A stretch of 42,183 bases of DNA. It comes from Sedimenticola sp. (GTDB lineage: Bacteria; Pseudomonadota; Gammaproteobacteria; Chromatiales; Chromatiaceae). Positions 1 to 8,931 of the stretch are shown here, in pieces. Each line of letters begins with the position of its first letter. The first letter of the stretch is position 1. The notes beneath the pieces were generated by a model. That model was not told the DNA's origin. It was given only the letters and a program-made list of their open reading frames with translations, and made no database searches. The stretch is from positions 1 to 42,183 of the forward strand of contig JALWMK010000112.1 in assembly GCA_027083925.1 (NCBI GenBank), read 5' to 3'. Position numbers and translations under genes: made by a program.

Positions 1-318
1 TGCGCCGCCATGCTCACTGGCTCCATCGGTATGCTGCCTTCGGCCTCTCTGGACGAGAATGGCAAGGGCATGTACGAGCCCATTCATGGCTCCGCCCCGG
101 ATATTGCCGGGCAGAATCTGGCCAATCCCCTGGCGACCATTTTGTCTGTGGCCATGATGTTGCGCTACAGCCTGGATGAGTCCGCCATGGCTGAACGCAT
201 AGAAGCAGCCGTCAATCAGGTGCTGGACGATGGCCTGCGCACCCCGGACATCATGGCGGAAGGCATGAAGGAAATCAGCACCGAGGAAATGGGCGACGCC
301 GCAGTGGCGGCCTTGTAG
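1..318 (+). CDS. leuB: 3-isopropylmalate dehydrogenase, C-terminal part (cut by window start)
   Basis: This is the last 105 codons of 3-isopropylmalate dehydrogenase, the cytosolic NAD-dependent enzyme that oxidises and decarboxylates 3-isopropylmalate in leucine synthesis. The segment [12 protein letters not shown] followed by [14 protein letters not shown] is the conserved C-terminal part of the family, close to the cofactor-binding region. The frame is open from the first base of the window, so the N-terminal two thirds lie outside it. The next gene is asd, 86 nt downstream, and the gap is filled by two hairpin repeats. The identification is firm; isocitrate dehydrogenase is unlikely because the local wording is LeuB-like and the neighbour is an amino-acid gene. 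Confidence 0.95.
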   Translation, partial: CAAMLTGSIGMLPSASLDENGKGMYEPIHGSAPDIAGQNLANPLATILSVAMMLRYSLDESAMAERIEAAVNQVLDDGLRTPDIMAEGMKEISTEEMGDAAVAAL

Positions 319-336
319 GTCGGGCTTCAGCCTGAC
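319..336. repeat. Small hairpin after leuB
   Basis: A 7-bp stem (GTCGGGC / GCCTGAC, one G-U pair in the plus transcript) with a TTCA loop begins directly after the leuB stop codon. There is no T-tract, so it is not a clear rho-independent terminator. It has the look of a dispersed intergenic palindrome. It lies six bases before the larger palindrome at 343-373. Confidence 0.6.
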
Positions 337-342
337 TATTCC

Positions 343-373
343 AGGGGTCGGAGTCAAATTGACTCCGACCCCT
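343..373. repeat. 31-bp perfect palindrome in the leuB-asd gap
   Basis: Two 15-bp arms are perfect reverse complements around a single central A (358). The left arm is 343-357 (AGGGGTCGGAGTCAA) and the right arm 359-373. The four bases before it (TTCC, 339-342) are repeated immediately after it (TTCC, 374-377). From general knowledge, dispersed repeats ending in this GGGGTCGGAGTCAA type of arm are common in gammaproteobacterial intergenic DNA. It could also act as a transcription or mRNA-decay barrier between leuB and asd. Only one copy is visible in the window. Confidence 0.8.
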
Positions 374-404
374 TTCCGACATAAGCACGAGACAGCAGGA
401 CAAG

Positions 405-1523
405 ATGATGAAAAGAGTAGGTTTCGTAGGCTGGCGCGGCATGGTGGGTTCCGTCCTCATGCAGCGCATGCGCGAGGAAAATGATTTCGATGCCATCGAG
501 GAGCCGGTGTTCTTCACCACCTCCCAGGCCGGGCAAAAGGGGCCGGATATCGGCAAGGACATTCCCCTGCTGAAGGACGCCACCGACATCGAAGAACTGA
601 AGAAGATGGAGATCATCGTCACCTGCCAGGGCGGCGACTATACCAAACAGGTTTTTGCCGACCTGCGCGCCAGCGGCTGGGATGGCTACTGGATCGATGC
701 CGCTTCTACCCTGCGCATGGCCGATCACTCGGTCATCGTCCTGGACCCTGTGAACATGAACGTCATCCAGGACGCCATCGCCAAGGGCACCAGGGATTTC
801 ATTGGCGGCAACTGCACCGTCAGCCTCATGCTCATGGGCCTTGGCGGCCTGTTCCAGAACGGCCTGGTGGAATGGATGAGCGCCATGACCTACCAGGCGG
901 CCTCCGGCGCCGGGGCGCGCAACATGCGCGAACTCCTGTCCCAGATGGGCGCCCTGGAAGCCAGCGTCCATGATCTGCTGGCCGATCCGGCTTCCGCCAT
1001 CCTGGACATCGACCGCAAGGTGACGGATACCATGCGCGGCGATGCTTTTCCCACGGATCAGTTCGGCGTGCCCCTGGCGGGCAGCCTGATTCCCTGGATC
1101 GATGTGAAGCTGGACAACGGCCAGAGCAAGGAGGAATGGAAAGGGCAGGTGGAAACCAACAAGATCCTGGGGCGTTCCGATAATCCCGTGCCCATCGACG
1201 GCCTGTGTGTGCGCATCGGCGCCATGCGCAGCCATTCTCAGGCTCTGACTATCAAGCTGAAGAAGGATGCTCCCCTGGATGAGATCGAGTCCATGCTGAA
1301 TGAAGCCAATCCCTGGTCCCGGGTGATCCCCAATGAAAGGGACATCACCGCCAGGGAACTCACCCCCGCGAAAGTTACAGGCACCTTGGAAGTGCCTGTG
1401 GGGCGTTTGCGCAAAATGAACATGGGTAATGAATACCTGTCGGCCTTCACCGCGGGTGATCAGCTCCTTTGGGGGGCTGCAGAACCGCTGAGGCGCATGC
1501 TGATGATCCTTCTGCAGCGGTGA
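405..1523 (+). CDS. asd: Aspartate-semialdehyde dehydrogenase
   Basis: This enzyme reduces aspartyl phosphate to aspartate semialdehyde with NADPH, feeding lysine/diaminopimelate, threonine and methionine synthesis in the cytosol. The N-terminal [11 protein letters not shown] is the NADP-binding loop. [12 protein letters not shown] carries the nucleophilic Cys137, and [16 protein letters not shown] holds the catalytic His region. At 372 residues it has the length of the enterobacterial/pseudomonad Asd class. Two adjacent ATG codons (405 and 408) are possible starts; an AGGACAAG stretch just upstream serves either. It follows leuB in the same direction, a common pseudomonad arrangement. No terminator is evident after it. 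Confidence 0.96.
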   Translation: MMKRVGFVGWRGMVGSVLMQRMREENDFDAIEEPVFFTTSQAGQKGPDIGKDIPLLKDATDIEELKKMEIIVTCQGGDYTKQVFADLRASGWDGYWIDAASTLRMADHSVIVLDPVNMNVIQDAIAKGTRDFIGGNCTVSLMLMGLGGLFQNGLVEWMSAMTYQAASGAGARNMRELLSQMGALEASVHDLLADPASAILDIDRKVTDTMRGDAFPTDQFGVPLAGSLIPWIDVKLDNGQSKEEWKGQVETNKILGRSDNPVPIDGLCVRIGAMRSHSQALTIKLKKDAPLDEIESMLNEANPWSRVIPNERDITARELTPAKVTGTLEVPVGRLRKMNMGNEYLSAFTAGDQLLWGAAEPLRRMLMILLQR

Positions 1524-1846
1524 AGCGTGAATTACCGCAAACTGTGCGTAATCAGTTTGTATTCCATAGCTGTTTTGTTTGGTGAAAATTCCGGTGTACG
1601 CTATAGTTAGCCGTAATTTGTTACATTTGTTCTGAGATTCGCTGGTTGCTGGATATCAGGGGGTTGCCAGGCGGTGTTGAAGCCTGAAGATGGCCCGGCA
1701 AATGCACGAGTGGTCAGTTCGGTTCCCTCGCGTCATGATGGCAGTCGGAATCCACCCTCAATTCAGGCAACAGGACTTGGGTGCTTCAGAATCATTTTTC
1801 TGAAACTCCCTCAAATACAATAGCGGCAATCTCTAAGGGAGGGAAT
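1524..1846 (+). promoter_or_regulatory. asd-fimV intergenic region with a candidate promoter
   Basis: This 323-nt gap has no recognisable gene. The most promoter-like part is TTGGTG (1579-1584) and TATAGT (1602-1607) with 17 nt between them. The -10 is good and the -35 weak, which would give fimV a leader of roughly 230 nt. I see no terminator for asd and no known riboswitch here. The call is a pattern match only. Confidence 0.35.
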
Positions 1847-4513
1847 ATGGTCCGCAAACTGGCATTAGCAGTTTCACTCGCGGTGGGCAGCCTGCCCATG
1901 TCTGTTTACGCGCTTGGTATGGGGGGCATGAAAACCTATTCTGCGCTGAACGAAAAGTTCAAGGCGGATATCGAGCTGGTCTCGGTGGAAAAAGGCTCCC
2001 TGGATACTCTCAGGGTCAGCTTGGCATCGGCAGAGGTCTTTGCTCGCGTTGGATTGGAGCGCAGCATTTTTCTTACGCGGCTGAAATTCACTCCCATGCG
2101 CCTGAAAAATGGCAAGGCGATTATTCGCGTCAGTAGCGATGCGCCTATAAGAGAGCCTTTTCTGGATTTCTTTGTCAGGCTCGACTGGCCAAATGGCCAG
2201 ATGGTCAGAGAATACACCGCCTTGCTCGATCCCCCGAGTGTAACCAAAAGGAGCGCCCCCAAAGTTACCGCGGCGCTGAAGAAAGCGGGCAAGGCCCCCG
2301 CCAAACCGGTTGCCCCCTCAGCCAGAGTGCAGCGGGCGCAGGTCGAGGGCGAGTATGGACCGGTGCAGTCAGATGAGACGCTCTGGGAAATTGCAGACAG
2401 CCTCAGAACCGACGGCATCTCCATCCATCAGATGATGATGGCGCTTTACAAGGCCAACCCGGATGCATTCCTGCGCAACAATATCAATTTGTTAAAAAAA
2501 GGTCGGGTGCTGCAGGTTCCATCGGCGGATGAAATTGCCGGCATTGGCCGCAAGCGGGCCGTTTCCGAGTTTCAGCAGCAGACTGAAGCCTGGATGAACA
2601 ATGCTGATCAGGCAGAAGCTGCAGCCCCAGATGGCCAGCCGGCGGAAGAAGCACCAGTAGCGGATGATGCCGAGGGTGAAGAGGTGCAGCTGAAAATTGC
2701 GGGAGCCCCGGCGGAGGAAACGACAGAGACTGATGCACAGCAGGCTGTCTCTGATCTGGAAGTGGGAGAAGATGGTGCCAGCCTCAAGCAGAAACTGTTG
2801 CTGCTTGAAGAAGAGGCGGAAACTGCCCGGCTGGAATCGGAACAGTTGCGTGGTCAAATGGACGGCTTGCAGCAGCAACTTGAAGATACGCAGCGCCTGC
2901 TCCAGCTGAAAGATGAGGAACTGGCGCGTTTGCAGGAAGGAATGAGCCAGACAGAAACAGCAGATACAGCAGTCGAAGAGATAGGTGCCGGACAACCTGA
3001 AGAAGCAATAGATGCAATCGAGGAAGTTACCGAAACAGGGGTGGTTGAAGAAGAGGTGCAAATTGATACTGCGCCGCAGGATGAGGCAGTCGAGGAGCCA
3101 GTCGAGGAAGTTGCGGCCGTAGAAGAGGAAGTAGTGGCCGTAGAAGAGGAAGTAGTGGCTGATTCAGAGCCGGTAGTGGTTGAGGAAGAGCCACAGCCAG
3201 CCCCTGAGCCCGTTGCAAAAGCGCTGGAGACACCTGCAGAGCGCTCTCTGGTGGATGCTGCGCTGGTCTGGGTACAGGAAAATTGGCAACTGGCTGCTGC
3301 GGGTGGCGGTGCATTTTTCCTTGCATTGCTGGCCCTGGTTTTTGGCAGAAGAAAGAAAGATTCCGGCAGGTCTGTACTGCCGGCCTCGCAAATGAGGGAG
3401 CAATCTGTTGATCAGGAAAGCATTCTGCTGGAAGATGAGTCCAGCCTGACCGATACCGTTGCAGACAGTATGGCGGCGGGAGCCGTTGGTGATACCTCTT
3501 TCCTGAGTGAATACTCCACAGAGGAATTCAAAGGGCTGCAGGAAGATACCGCAGAGGTGGATCCAGTCTCGGAGGCAGATGTATATATCGCCTATGGCCG
3601 TTACCAGCAGGCGGAGGAAATCCTGCGCGAGGCGATGGCGACAGGGAATGATTCCGCGGCAGTGAAATACAAGATGCTGGAAGTCTATTACGCCACGCAG
3701 AAGAAGGACGCCTTTGCTTCTCTTGCGGAAGAAATGGTGCAGAGTGGCCAGCATGAGGAAGATCCCAAGGCCTGGGAGCACATCCAGACCATGGGCAAGG
3801 ATCTGGACAAGGCGAATCCGCTGTTTATCGCCGGTGTTTCCGCTGGCGTCGCTGCTGCTGCCGCGGCGACAGAGGCGGCCGACTATGCAGGGGACGACAG
3901 TGAGTTGTCTCTGGATTTGAGCACCCTGGCCGAGGAAGTGGACTCTGCCTTGAGTGCGGACAGCGAGTCCGCGGAAGGCTTTAGTGAACTGGATCTGGAT
4001 TTTTCCAGCCTGCAGGTCGAAGAAGGCGGCGCTTCCGGAAAGCCTGATGACAGCATCAGCACAGACCAGCTGGCAAGCGCTGACAACCAGGCATTGTCGG
4101 AGACGGAATTGCACACGGAAATGCTCGATATCAGTGATGTCGGCGATCTGGATGTGGGCACCACGAATCTGGATGAGGCGCTGGCTGACCTTTCCGGTGA
4201 TCTTGAAGGGGTCATGGCGGATTCGCAGATACTGGATGAGCCCCTGGATCTGGAAGACGACCGCTTCTCCAATCTGGATGAAGAGATTACCCCGGACAGC
4301 CAGATTTCCGGGCTGGAAGATGATCTGGAAGTGTCTGTTGGCGAGGATTCCGTTATTGGTGATGAAGTAGAAACCAAGCTGGAGCTGGCCAAGGCATTTA
4401 TGGAAATCGGCGATGCTGACGGCGCCCGTGGAATTCTCCAGGAAGTCGAGGAAGACGGCACACCGGAACAAAAAGACCTGGCTTTGCAGTTGCTGGATCA
4501 ACTCAAAGACTGA
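1847..4513 (+). CDS. fimV: FimV-like polar peptidoglycan-binding scaffold protein
   Basis: FimV is an inner-membrane polar organiser that anchors type IV pilus and polarity factors through a periplasmic LysM domain and a cytoplasmic TPR tail. The 888-residue product starts with a signal peptide (about 1-22, ending VYA). The FimV N-terminal domain follows (about 23-135), then a LysM-like segment (about 165-225, including DETLWEIADSLR). Next come a Gln/Leu/Glu coiled coil (about 315-370), a very acidic stretch and one membrane span (about 480-502, followed by GRRKK). A TPR-like region begins near 576, and the family-typical C-terminal motif is at about 845-888. The ATG at 1847 is preferred over an in-frame GTG at 1781 because AAGGGAGGG lies just upstream and the signal peptide then starts correctly. 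The neighbours asd and truA are the usual ones. Confidence 0.93.
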   Translation: MVRKLALAVSLAVGSLPMSVYALGMGGMKTYSALNEKFKADIELVSVEKGSLDTLRVSLASAEVFARVGLERSIFLTRLKFTPMRLKNGKAIIRVSSDAPIREPFLDFFVRLDWPNGQMVREYTALLDPPSVTKRSAPKVTAALKKAGKAPAKPVAPSARVQRAQVEGEYGPVQSDETLWEIADSLRTDGISIHQMMMALYKANPDAFLRNNINLLKKGRVLQVPSADEIAGIGRKRAVSEFQQQTEAWMNNADQAEAAAPDGQPAEEAPVADDAEGEEVQLKIAGAPAEETTETDAQQAVSDLEVGEDGASLKQKLLLLEEEAETARLESEQLRGQMDGLQQQLEDTQRLLQLKDEELARLQEGMSQTETADTAVEEIGAGQPEEAIDAIEEVTETGVVEEEVQIDTAPQDEAVEEPVEEVAAVEEEVVAVEEEVVADSEPVVVEEEPQPAPEPVAKALETPAERSLVDAALVWVQENWQLAAAGGGAFFLALLALVFGRRKKDSGRSVLPASQMREQSVDQESILLEDESSLTDTVADSMAAGAVGDTSFLSEYSTEEFKGLQEDTAEVDPVSEADVYIAYGRYQQAEEILREAMATGNDSAAVKYKMLEVYYATQKKDAFASLAEEMVQSGQHEEDPKAWEHIQTMGKDLDKANPLFIAGVSAGVAAAAAATEAADYAGDDSELSLDLSTLAEEVDSALSADSESAEGFSELDLDFSSLQVEEGGASGKPDDSISTDQLASADNQALSETELHTEMLDISDVGDLDVGTTNLDEALADLSGDLEGVMADSQILDEPLDLEDDRFSNLDEEITPDSQISGLEDDLEVSVGEDSVIGDEVETKLELAKAFMEIGDADGARGILQEVEEDGTPEQKDLALQLLDQLKD
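3115..3156 (+). repeat. 21-bp perfect tandem duplication inside fimV
   Basis: Positions 3115-3135 are repeated exactly at 3136-3156, adding seven residues (an AVEEEVV unit) to the acidic periplasmic linker of FimV. Identity at every base, including third codon positions, suggests a recent in-frame slippage event. Confidence 0.9.
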
Positions 4514-4537
4514 TCTTTCTGTATCGAATACTTCCTT

Positions 4538-4565
4538 AAGGGCGCTTCGGCGCCCTTGTTTTTGT
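4538..4565 (+). terminator. Rho-independent terminator of fimV
   Basis: An 8-bp perfect stem, AAGGGCGC (4538-4545) and GCGCCCTT (4550-4557), closes a TTCG tetraloop and is followed by a T-rich run. It lies 24 nt after the fimV stop and separates fimV from truA. Confidence 0.92.
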
Positions 4566-4593
4566 TAATCCGGCCGCCGGTCTTGGAGGAAAA

Positions 4594-5382
4594 GTGAGAA
4601 TCGCACTGGGGATTGAATACAATGGCAGCCACTTCCATGGCTGGCAGACCCAGAAGAGTGGCGTACGCAGCATACAGCTGGCAGTGGAACAGGCGCTTTC
4701 CGCTGTGGCTGATCATAAGGTCCAGGTTTTTGCCGCAGGCCGTACGGACACGGGCGTGCATGCCAGTGCGCAGGTCATTCATTTTGATACAAATGCCGTG
4801 CGCCCCCCGCATGGCTGGGTGATGGGTGCCAATATCAAGCTGCCTGCAGATGTCAGTGTGCTCTGGGCGAAAGAGGTGCCCCAGGAGTTCCATGCGCGTT
4901 TTTCCGCCCGTGGGCGGACTTACCGCTATTTCATTTTGAATCGCATCAGCCGTCCCGCAATCCTTTCCGGCCTGGCGACCTGGATACATCGCCCCCTGGA
5001 TGCCGCACGGATGCACCAGGCGGGACAAATGCTGCGGGGCAGGCACGATTTCACCAGTTACCGCACCGTGCGCTGCCAGGCGAAAAGTCCGGTAAGAAAC
5101 CTGCGTTCCCTGAAAGTGAGCCGTGATGGTGATTTTGTGGTCATGGAAGTTTATGCAGATGGTTTTTTGCACCATATGGTAAGAAATATTGCTGGTGTGC
5201 TCATTGCCATTGGCTCGGGAGAGCGTGATCCAAACTGGGCCGCTGAAGTCCTGATGCACAGAGACAGGAGACTGGCAGGCATGACAGCGGCAGCAGATGG
5301 CCTGTATTTTCATCAGGTGGATTATGATGCACAATATGAAATACCCGCGAATACCCGGGATTCCGGCTTGCTGATGTTATAA
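4594..5382 (+). CDS. truA: tRNA pseudouridine(38-40) synthase
   Basis: TruA isomerises uridines 38-40 in the anticodon arm of many tRNAs. The catalytic Asp52 is in the signature GRTDTGVHASAQVIHF. The 262-residue length and the downstream HHMVRNIAGVL motif fit the family. The start is GTG, with GGAGGA at 4585-4590 four bases before it, and no better upstream start exists after the fimV terminator. The stop codon overlaps a perfect extended -10 sequence that probably serves trpF. The truA-trpF adjacency is standard in gammaproteobacteria. Confidence 0.96.
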   Translation: MRIALGIEYNGSHFHGWQTQKSGVRSIQLAVEQALSAVADHKVQVFAAGRTDTGVHASAQVIHFDTNAVRPPHGWVMGANIKLPADVSVLWAKEVPQEFHARFSARGRTYRYFILNRISRPAILSGLATWIHRPLDAARMHQAGQMLRGRHDFTSYRTVRCQAKSPVRNLRSLKVSRDGDFVVMEVYADGFLHHMVRNIAGVLIAIGSGERDPNWAAEVLMHRDRRLAGMTAAADGLYFHQVDYDAQYEIPANTRDSGLLML

Positions 5383-5392
5383 TCCCGCGCTA
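5375..5392 (+). promoter_or_regulatory. Extended -10 promoter for trpF, possibly giving a leaderless mRNA
   Basis: TGTTATAAT at 5375-5383 is a perfect extended -10 element and overlaps the truA stop codon (5380-5382). The trpF ATG begins at 5392, eight bases after the last T, where transcription would normally start. There is no Shine-Dalgarno sequence before the ATG, and an in-frame stop at 5380 rules out an upstream start. I see no -35 element, as is usual for extended -10 promoters. The sequence match is direct; promoter activity is inferred. Confidence 0.5.
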
Positions 5393-6015
5393 TGCGAACC
5401 CGAGTCAAAATCTGCGGCATCACCCGCCAGGAAGATGCTATGGCAGCCGTAAATGCTGGCGCCGACGCCCTGGGCTTTGTGTTTTACCCGCCCAGTCCAA
5501 GGCATATTGGCGTGGAACAGGCCAGGCACATCGTGGCGCAGCTGCCGCCGTTCGTAACCACCGTCGCCTTGTTTGTGGATGCGGACAGGGAGCGTATCGC
5601 GGAAGTGGTGCAAAAAGTGCGCATCGACCGGATCCAGTTTCACGGCAAGGAAACCCCCGCATATTGCGCCCGGCATGAACGCTCCTGGATTAAGGCCATA
5701 CGCATGAAGGACGACGTGGATCTGATGCAGATGAGCCGGGATTATCAGGGTGCTGCGGCGCTGCTGCTGGATGCTTACAAGCCCGGAATTCCCGGTGGCA
5801 CTGGCAACTGCTTTGACTGGAAACGCATCCCGGCCGAGCTGGCCGGCCGCGTCATTCTGGCCGGTGGCCTGGATGCCGGGAATGTCTCCTCGGCAGTGCG
5901 CAGTGTACGTCCCTATGCCGTGGATGTGAGCGGGGGTGTGGAAATTTCGAAGGGAATCAAGGATCGGGAAAAGATAGAGCAATTCATGCGAGGTGTGGAA
6001 CTTGGAGAAAAATGA
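5392..6015 (+). CDS. trpF: Phosphoribosylanthranilate isomerase
   Basis: This cytosolic TIM-barrel enzyme performs the Amadori rearrangement of phosphoribosylanthranilate, the third step of tryptophan synthesis. The opening RVKICGIT carries the catalytic Cys, and [17 protein letters not shown] and QFHGKE are family motifs. The phosphate-binding end is [12 protein letters not shown] and VDVSGGVE. The 207-residue stand-alone form is normal here; it is fused to TrpC in enterics. The gene starts nine bases after truA without a ribosome-binding site. It is followed by trpB after 7 nt. Confidence 0.97.
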   Translation: MRTRVKICGITRQEDAMAAVNAGADALGFVFYPPSPRHIGVEQARHIVAQLPPFVTTVALFVDADRERIAEVVQKVRIDRIQFHGKETPAYCARHERSWIKAIRMKDDVDLMQMSRDYQGAAALLLDAYKPGIPGGTGNCFDWKRIPAELAGRVILAGGLDAGNVSSAVRSVRPYAVDVSGGVEISKGIKDREKIEQFMRGVELGEK

Positions 6016-6022
6016 ATCATTC

Positions 6023-7213
6023 ATGAATATGCCCGACGAGCGTGGGCATTTCGGCCCTTATGGCGGCATATTTGTGGCGGAAACCCTCATGGAGGCACTG
6101 CAGGAATTGCGTCAGGCCTATGAGAAATATCTGGCTGATCCGGATTTTCTTGCAGAATTGGACGCCGATCTACAGCATTATGTGGGCCGCCCGTCCCCCG
6201 TTTATCATGCGGAGCGTTTGAGCAGGGAAAATGGTGGTGCGCAGCTCTATTTCAAGCGTGAGGATCTGAATCACACCGGCGCCCACAAGGTCAATAATAC
6301 CATCGGCCAGGCGCTGCTGGCGAAGCGTATGAACAAGACCCGCATCATTGCAGAAACCGGGGCAGGGCAGCATGGTGTGGCCACGGCCACGGTTGCCGCC
6401 CGTCTGGGTTTGCAATGTGTGGTATACATGGGCGAGGTGGATGTGGCTCGCCAGGAAGCCAATGTGTACCGCATGCGTCTTCTTGGTGCTGAAGTGCGGC
6501 CTGTCACTTCCGGTTCCAGGACGCTCAAGGATGCGCTCAATGAAGCCATGCGCGACTGGGTGGCAACGGTTGATGACACCTTCTACATCATCGGTACTGT
6601 GGCAGGACCCCATCCCTATCCGGCCATGGTGCGGGATTTTCAAACCATTATCGGGCGGGAAGCCCGCCAGCAGATGCAGGAAATGAGCGGTGGTCTGCCC
6701 GATGCCCTGGTGGCCTGTGTCGGCGGCGGCTCCAACGCCATCGGCCTGTTCCATCCCTTCCTCGATGACAAGGAGGTGGCCATCTATGGCGTGGAGGCGG
6801 CTGGCGAGGGCCTGGAAACCGGACACCATGCTGCACCTTTGTGCGCCGGAGAGTCCGGTGTATTGCACGGCAACCGCACCTATCTCATGGAAGACAAGGA
6901 CGGCCAGATCATCGAGACCCATTCCATTTCTGCCGGGCTGGACTATCCCGGGGTGGGGCCGGAGCATGCCTGGCTCAAGGATGCCGGAAGGGTGAATTAT
7001 GTGGCCATCGACGATCAGGAAGCCCTGGCGGCCTTTCACATGCTGACCCGAACCGAGGGCATCATTCCCGCTTTGGAATCCAGTCATGCCGTTGCCTATG
7101 CGTTGCAGCTGGCCGCGACCATGAACCCGGATCAGAAAGTACTGGTAAACCTTTCCGGAAGAGGGGACAAGGACATGCATACCGTCGCAGCCATCGAGGG
7201 AATAGAAATATGA
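6023..7213 (+). CDS. trpB: Tryptophan synthase beta chain
   Basis: TrpB condenses indole with serine to give tryptophan, using pyridoxal phosphate, in an alpha2-beta2 complex with TrpA. The protein begins with the conserved [19 protein letters not shown] carries the PLP lysine, [10 protein letters not shown] is the substrate loop, and [11 protein letters not shown] is the PLP phosphate loop. The length is 396 residues from ATG 6023, with a second possible ATG at 6029. A GTG at 5993 would add ten residues inside trpF and is less likely. The stop overlaps the trpA start (ATGA), so the two subunits are translationally coupled. Confidence 0.97.
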   Translation: MNMPDERGHFGPYGGIFVAETLMEALQELRQAYEKYLADPDFLAELDADLQHYVGRPSPVYHAERLSRENGGAQLYFKREDLNHTGAHKVNNTIGQALLAKRMNKTRIIAETGAGQHGVATATVAARLGLQCVVYMGEVDVARQEANVYRMRLLGAEVRPVTSGSRTLKDALNEAMRDWVATVDDTFYIIGTVAGPHPYPAMVRDFQTIIGREARQQMQEMSGGLPDALVACVGGGSNAIGLFHPFLDDKEVAIYGVEAAGEGLETGHHAAPLCAGESGVLHGNRTYLMEDKDGQIIETHSISAGLDYPGVGPEHAWLKDAGRVNYVAIDDQEALAAFHMLTRTEGIIPALESSHAVAYALQLAATMNPDQKVLVNLSGRGDKDMHTVAAIEGIEI

Positions 7214-8016
7214 GTCGCATTACCGGCTGTTTTGCCGACCTCAAGGCCCGGGGGCGCACCGCCCTGCTGCCCTTTATTACTGCCGGGGATCCGCATCCCG
7301 ATCTGACCGTCGGATTCATGCATGATCTGGTGGAAGCCGGGGCGGACATCATCGAGCTTGGCGTGCCGTTTTCCGATCCCATGGCTGAAGGCCCCGTGAT
7401 TCAGCGTGCCAGTGAGCGGGCGTTGCAGCATCATGTATCCCTGTATGATGTGTTTGGCATGGTGAAAGCCTTTCGCCAGACCAATCACCGCACGCCGGTG
7501 ATCCTTATGGGCTATCTCAATCCCGTCGAAGTCATGGGTTACGGGGAATTCGCCCGCAACGCGGCTGATGCCGGCGTAGACGGCATCCTGACCGTGGATG
7601 TGCCCCCCGAGGAAAGCCATGACCTGATCCTGGCTCTGCGCAATGCAGGGCTGGACGCCATCTATCTGGCGGCGCCCACCAGTCGCCGCCATCGTCTGGA
7701 AATGATTGCCGATGCCACCAGCGGCTTCATCTATTATGTGTCCCTGAAAGGGGTCACGGGATCAGCCAATCTGGTGCTGGAGGAAGTGGCGGCAAAGCTC
7801 AAGGAAATCCGCGAGGTAACCGATATGCCCCTGGGCGTGGGTTTTGGCATCAAGGATGCGCACATGGCTGCTGCCATGGCAAAAATTGCTGATGCGGTGG
7901 TGGTGGGCAGCGCCCTGGTTTCCAGAATTGAGGCAAATATCAGCAAACCTGATAAGATAGGTGCAGAACTTAAGCAATTGCTTCAGGAAATGCGCACGGC
8001 CATGGATGCCGTCTGA
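7210..8016 (+). CDS. trpA: Tryptophan synthase alpha chain
   Basis: TrpA cleaves indole-3-glycerol phosphate and passes indole to TrpB. The motifs [29 protein letters not shown] (catalytic acids) and GVGFGIKD are typical, and the 268-residue length fits. The ATG at 7210 overlaps the trpB stop by four bases, with GAGGG upstream. accD follows after 30 nt. The trpF-trpB-trpA-accD-folC order differs from P. aeruginosa, where trpBA lie elsewhere under TrpI control; no trpI gene or attenuator is seen in this window. Confidence 0.97.
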   Translation: MSRITGCFADLKARGRTALLPFITAGDPHPDLTVGFMHDLVEAGADIIELGVPFSDPMAEGPVIQRASERALQHHVSLYDVFGMVKAFRQTNHRTPVILMGYLNPVEVMGYGEFARNAADAGVDGILTVDVPPEESHDLILALRNAGLDAIYLAAPTSRRHRLEMIADATSGFIYYVSLKGVTGSANLVLEEVAAKLKEIREVTDMPLGVGFGIKDAHMAAAMAKIADAVVVGSALVSRIEANISKPDKIGAELKQLLQEMRTAMDAV

Positions 8017-8046
8017 GCGCGGTTTCCGAATCATTTGAGGTATCCC

Positions 8047-8910
8047 ATGAGTTGGTTTGACAAACTTCTCCCCAGTGTTATCCGCACCGAAGGCAGCGCC
8101 AAGAAAGCCGTGCCCGAAGGCCTGTGGAACAAGTGCCCTGGCTGTGGCGCTATTTTGTATCGTGCGGAGATGGAAAGAAACATGGATGTCTGCCCAAAAT
8201 GCGGGCATCACAATCGCATTGGTGCGCGGCGCCGTCTGGAGTTGTTCCTGGATAAGGAGTCAAGGGAAGAGATCGCCGCAGACCTTCAGGCGGAAGATCC
8301 GCTGAAGTTCAAAGACAGCAAGAAATACAAAGATCGCCTCACGGCGGCGCAAAAGGCCACGGAAGAAAAAGACGCATTGATCGTCATGCGCGGCAAACTC
8401 AAGGGCATGGGTCTGGTGGCGGCCGCCTTCGAGTTCAGGTTTATGGGCGGATCCATGGGATCCGTGGTGGGCGAGCGCTTTGTGCGGGGCGCCAATATCG
8501 CGCTGGAAAAGCGCATTCCCTATGTTTGTTTTTCTGCCAGTGGCGGCGCACGTATGCAGGAATCCCTGTTCTCGCTGTTTCAAATGGCCAAAACATCCGC
8601 AGTGCTCAAACACATGGCGGACAAGGGTGTTCCCTTTATCTCCGTCATGACCGATCCGACCATGGGAGGCGTGTCCGCCAGTCTGGCCATGCTCGGCGAT
8701 GTGAACGTGGCCGAACCCGGCGCACTCATTGGTTTTGCTGGGCCACGGGTTATCGAACAGACGGTGCGGGAAAAGCTGCCAGAAGGTTTTCAGCGCAGTG
8801 AATTTCTTCTTCAACACGGTGCGATCGACATGATAGTGCCGCGGGAGCAGATGCGCGAGCGGCTGCATAATGTATTGGGTATCCTGAACCACGCTGCTGC
8901 TTGCTCCTGA
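8047..8910 (+). CDS. accD: Acetyl-CoA carboxylase carboxyltransferase subunit beta
   Basis: AccD pairs with AccA to transfer the carboxyl group from biotin to acetyl-CoA, the committed step of fatty-acid synthesis. An N-terminal zinc ribbon is visible, with Cys30, Cys33, Cys49 and Cys52 (CPGCG and CPKCGHH). The crotonase-like core contains [11 protein letters not shown] and [11 protein letters not shown]. The product is 287 residues from ATG 8047, with TGAGG six bases upstream. An upstream in-frame TTG at 8035 has no support. It lies between trpA and folC, and accD-folC is a highly conserved pair. Confidence 0.96.
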   Translation: MSWFDKLLPSVIRTEGSAKKAVPEGLWNKCPGCGAILYRAEMERNMDVCPKCGHHNRIGARRRLELFLDKESREEIAADLQAEDPLKFKDSKKYKDRLTAAQKATEEKDALIVMRGKLKGMGLVAAAFEFRFMGGSMGSVVGERFVRGANIALEKRIPYVCFSASGGARMQESLFSLFQMAKTSAVLKHMADKGVPFISVMTDPTMGGVSASLAMLGDVNVAEPGALIGFAGPRVIEQTVREKLPEGFQRSEFLLQHGAIDMIVPREQMRERLHNVLGILNHAAACS

Positions 8911-8931
8911 TCGATTGCTGAGGAACCCGGC

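Noticed and set aside
354-1235. 293-codon minus-strand open frame across asd
   Set aside because: The translation is rich in His, Gly and Ala as expected from the antisense of a GC-rich gene, with no family motif; asd is firm on the other strand.
3164-4501. 445-codon minus-strand open frame inside fimV
   Set aside because: It mirrors the acidic repetitive sense frame of FimV. It has no recognisable domain or start signal, and the sense gene is certain.
5383-5391. Trp attenuator or leader peptide before trpF
   Set aside because: Only nine bases separate truA from trpF; no tryptophan-rich peptide or alternative hairpins exist there.
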